Below, piece after piece: positions 61,707-64,000 of a stretch of 64,000 nt of DNA; position 1 is the stretch's first letter; the number at the start of each line of letters is the position of its first letter. The stretch comes from Methanogenium organophilum (GTDB lineage Archaea > Halobacteriota > Methanomicrobia > Methanomicrobiales > Methanomicrobiaceae): contig NZ_CP113361.1 in the NCBI RefSeq assembly GCF_026684035.1, positions 1,550,001 to 1,614,000 on the forward strand, given 5' to 3'. The notes under the pieces were generated by a model. That model saw only the letters and a program-made list of their open reading frames with translations. It was not told the DNA's origin and did not search any database. A program made the translations under genes and the position numbers.

Positions 61707-62812
61707 CAGTCATCCACCCCGAACCAGTGTTCTTTCCCGGGACATCGTATCCGGACAAATTCGGCAATATCATCATAGGTTACTTCCTGTCCACCAAGAC
61801 CTGCGATCACGCTGAACGGTTTGCAGCCGCACTTTGCCTGCAGTTCGTTTGCAACCACACCGCCAAATCCAAACGAGTAGTCACGGTCTATGACGACCAC
61901 CTCTTTTCCATCAAGGTCGGGGACAATGAACGGACGGAACCACCGCATGCGGATTGCGCCTGCGGCAACTCCTTCGTCGCGGAGAATGTCGACTGCGACT
62001 TCCATCTCTTTACCGAGTGTGCCCATTGCGATGATGACCACATCTGCATCCTCACAGCGGTATTCCTCGTAGAGGTGGTATTCGCGCCCGAAGCGGCGTG
62101 CAAAATCCGCCTCCGTCTCAACAATTACCGGAACGGATGCCTGCATTCCACGCTCGATATCGTGGCGGAACTTGAAGTGGGTATTTCCGGGTGTCAGTGT
62201 GCCGTATCCGCCGGGGTTATTGATGTCAATTGCATGAGGGGTTGCAGTTGGCGGTATGAAGTCCCCCGGTTCAACAGTTTCAAAGGTCTGGGTGATATGT
62301 GTCAGGAGGAACCCGTCAAGGTTGATCATAACCGGAAGGAGGACATCTGTGTGCTCTGCAATCCGGAATGCCATCACGGTGGCATCATATGCTTCCTGTA
62401 CGGTTGAAACGTAGACCTGCAGCCAGCCGGTATCGCGCATCGATATTGAGTCTGAATGCTCTGCACCGATGTTCCAGCCTGGGCCGAGTGCACGGTTTGC
62501 ATTTGCCATCACGATCGGGAGCCTCGCACCTGCGGACATATGCAGCATCTCGCACATGTAGACAAGCCCATGTGAACTGGTGGCGGTAAATGTCCGCACA
62601 CCGGTAGCTGCAGCACCAATACAGGCTGCCATGGATGAGTGTTCGGATTCTACCGGGATGTAGCGGGCGTCAAGTGATCCGTCCGTTACAAAGTTTGCGA
62701 TTTCTTCTACGATCTCCGTCTGCGGAGTAATGGGATAGGCTGCAACAACGACAGGTTTTGCATCCCTGACCGCCATTGCCACCGCTTTGTTGCCTGTTCC
62801 GAATGTCAGCAT
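61706..62812 (-). CDS. porA: Pyruvate:ferredoxin oxidoreductase, alpha subunit
   Basis: This 368-residue protein has the 2-oxoacid oxidoreductase alpha pattern: VVAAYPITPQTEIVEEIA, VESEHSSMAACIGAAATGVRTFTATSSHGLVYM, then the PorA-specific SDSISMRDTGWLQVYV and PVMINLDGFLLTH region, and AMGTLGKEMEVAVDILRDEG in the C-terminal domain. Pyruvate synthase makes pyruvate from acetyl-CoA, CO2 and reduced ferredoxin in autotrophic methanogens. Its start overlaps porB by seven bases. Confidence 0.93.
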   Translation of the reverse strand: MLTFGTGNKAVAMAVRDAKPVVVAAYPITPQTEIVEEIANFVTDGSLDARYIPVESEHSSMAACIGAAATGVRTFTATSSHGLVYMCEMLHMSAGARLPIVMANANRALGPGWNIGAEHSDSISMRDTGWLQVYVSTVQEAYDATVMAFRIAEHTDVLLPVMINLDGFLLTHITQTFETVEPGDFIPPTATPHAIDINNPGGYGTLTPGNTHFKFRHDIERGMQASVPVIVETEADFARRFGREYHLYEEYRCEDADVVIIAMGTLGKEMEVAVDILRDEGVAAGAIRMRWFRPFIVPDLDGKEVVVIDRDYSFGFGGVVANELQAKCGCKPFSVIAGLGGQEVTYDDIAEFVRIRCPGKEHWFGVDD

Positions 62813-63684
62813 ATGCCATCCACCTCCCGCTGGAGACGGGCAATAGTATCTTCAACGGTCTTTTGGACCTCTGCTGTTTCCGCAGCAGTTATCTTCCTGA
62901 AACGGCCCTGCACCGAAAGATAATCCTCTACCGGAATACGCTTCTTCATCGCCGCCTTTGAAGCACCGGTGATAGAGAGTTTTCCGTTCTCGCGTTCATA
63001 GAGCACCCAGAGGCCTGACTTCACCGCAAGCTTTCCCATCTCAATGGTCTTCTCCGATGGGAAGCGCCATCCGGGAGGACAGGGTGCGAGAACATGCATG
63101 AACTTCGGTCCCGGAATAGAGAGTGCCTTTTCCACCTTATTGTAGAGATCCTGCGGATAGGCGGCGCAGGCAGTTGCCTGGTACACCGGATTGTGCGCCG
63201 CAACAATCGCATCCAGATCCTTTTTTTGATCTTTCTTACCGCCGGGAGTGGTCGTTGTCATCGCACCCAGCGGGGTGGCACCCGACCGCTGCATGCCGGT
63301 ATTTGAGTATGCCTCATTGTCGTAGCAGATATAGAGGAAGTCTGTCCCGCGTTCAAGTGCACCGGAAAGTGCCTGAATGCCGATGTCAATCGTTCCGCCG
63401 TCACCGGCGTAGCAGATCACATTTGTCTTGCGTCCCTCTGCACGGAATGCCTCACTCATTCCTGATGCAACAGCGGCAGCAGAAGCAAATGCGACATTAT
63501 AGACAGGTATATTCATTGCGGTTGTAGGGTAGACTCCCTGTATCACGCTGGTACAGCATGCCGGGATTACAAGCACCGTATCCGCTCCTGCAGCTTTTGT
63601 CACATAGCGCAGAATGAGGGATGACGGGCACCCAGCACACGCAGATGTGGTTTTGAGTAAAAACTCTTCATCAGGTATGGCCAT
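62806..63684 (-). CDS. porB: Pyruvate:ferredoxin oxidoreductase, beta subunit (TPP-binding)
   Basis: This 292-residue protein binds thiamine diphosphate: YAGDGGTIDIGIQALSGAL and YICYDNEAYSNTGMQRSGATP form the GDGxxxD-NxxxSNTG motif. N-terminal CAGCPSSLILRYVTKAAG and the later ACCTSVIQGVYP hold 4Fe-4S ligands, with the extra cysteine in ATACAAYP. It is the first gene of porBAGD, so gene order here differs from the common porGDAB order. Confidence 0.93.
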   Translation of the reverse strand: MAIPDEEFLLKTTSACAGCPSSLILRYVTKAAGADTVLVIPACCTSVIQGVYPTTAMNIPVYNVAFASAAAVASGMSEAFRAEGRKTNVICYAGDGGTIDIGIQALSGALERGTDFLYICYDNEAYSNTGMQRSGATPLGAMTTTTPGGKKDQKKDLDAIVAAHNPVYQATACAAYPQDLYNKVEKALSIPGPKFMHVLAPCPPGWRFPSEKTIEMGKLAVKSGLWVLYERENGKLSITGASKAAMKKRIPVEDYLSVQGRFRKITAAETAEVQKTVEDTIARLQREVDGIC

Positions 63685-63772
63685 GGTATCCAGTCTCTCT
63701 TAAAATATTTCTCATGAATAATAATGAAGTATTGGTTTGACACTGGCAATAAGCAGGATGCCCTCCTTGTAT

Positions 63773-64000
63773 TCAGTCAGTGGCAGGAGATGTAAAATCG
63801 ATCACTTCATCTGTGAAGGTGGAGAGATGTGACATTAAAACCGGGTTGAGCCCATTTTCTACGGCAACAAAGAATACTGGCATACCAAGAATTGCCAGTT
63901 TGCTTGTCATGAAATGAACAAACTTTGAGATGTCTTCTGATGACAGGTAGATAAGCATCGTACTGATACTGTCCAGAATAACACAGGTATCAGTGCCTGC
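63773..64000 (-). CDS. KaiC-like ATPase-domain protein, C-terminal end only
   Basis: The last 75 codons before the window edge read on the minus strand and contain the Walker B-like DTCVILDSISTMLIYLSSED and LAILGMPVFFVAVENGLNP, then a C-terminus at STFTDEVIDFTSPATD. I judge this to be the end of a RecA/KaiC-type ATPase, a family common in Methanomicrobiales; the N-terminal part lies outside the window. The ATG at 63958 is an internal methionine, not the start. Confidence 0.6.
   Translation of the reverse strand, partial: AGTDTCVILDSISTMLIYLSSEDISKFVHFMTSKLAILGMPVFFVAVENGLNPVLMSHLSTFTDEVIDFTSPATD

Noticed and set aside
61601-62407. Plus-strand frame opposite porA
   Set aside because: No family motif, and it covers a gene with clear 2-oxoacid oxidoreductase motifs.

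Overview
The window looks like chromosome of a methanogenic archaeon, most likely of the order Methanomicrobiales. Support comes from an archaeal information-processing operon (RpoE', Spt4, S24e, S27ae, L40e, Kae1-Bud32), a thermosome, replication protein A with an RPA-associated partner, deoxyhypusine synthase, TiaS, Thi4, a four-subunit pyruvate:ferredoxin oxidoreductase, an FmdE-like protein, a CbiZ-like cobamide salvage enzyme, and large PEGA, TIG and transcobalamin-like surface proteins. Many promoters are plain archaeal TATA boxes about 25-30 bases from the start codon, which points to frequent leaderless transcripts. No mcr genes, CRISPR array, insertion sequence or rRNA is present, and the genus cannot be fixed from this window alone.

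Layout. 0-3.6 kb: core translation/transcription operon (rpoE' tail, spt4, GTP-dependent dephospho-CoA kinase, S24e, S27ae, kae1-bud32, XTP pyrophosphatase, L40e). 3.7-7.6 kb: an uncharacterised protein, thi4, htpX, tRNA-Gly, a double-Cache lipoprotein and tRNA-Val. 7.6-12 kb: an accessory stretch after tRNA-Val with a GC-rich, possibly decayed segment, a methyltransferase, a SnoaL-like protein, an MFS exporter and a GYD protein. 12-15.9 kb: an FmdE-like protein with a complete ZnuABC-class metal ABC transporter behind a 9-bp inverted repeat, then a methyltransferase. 16-29.6 kb: exported and membrane proteins (TIG protein, serine hydrolase, transglutaminase, amino-acid permease), molbindin, a Lon-like protease and single enzymes. 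29.9-36.9 kb: one giant surface protein with nearly identical DNA repeats. 37-39.5 kb: a coiled-coil regulator and a KhtT/KhtU-like K+/H+ antiporter. 39.7-43.5 kb: a degenerate serine-recombinase-like DNA-binding protein and the RPA operon. 43.6-47 kb: a DUF1858 protein, CbiZ, a stand-alone glycyl-radical domain protein, pyrF and deoxyhypusine synthase. 47.6-53.2 kb: the redox island. 53.3-57.2 kb: tiaS, a divergent HTH regulator and the thermosome. 57.6-60.8 kb: a zinc-ribbon protein and two PEGA proteins. 60.9-63.7 kb: porBAGD. The right edge holds the tail of a KaiC-like ATPase.

The most interesting system is the redox island at 47.6-53.2 kb. It holds NuoE-, NuoF- and NuoG-like subunits resembling an electron-bifurcating HydABC/Bfu/Stn-type complex but with no hydrogenase H-cluster domain, followed by a four-cluster ferredoxin and a tungsten aldehyde:ferredoxin oxidoreductase. 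It could connect aldehyde or ferredoxin chemistry to a nicotinamide (or unknown) pool, which is unusual in a methanogen that relies on F420. The NuoE gene also lacks a normal start codon in front of its conserved N-terminus. Other leads are the metal transporter with an FmdE partner and an altered ligand set, a stand-alone NrdD-like glycyl-radical domain, the interlocked tiaS/HTH promoters, and a recombinase-like regulator with its catalytic motif lost.
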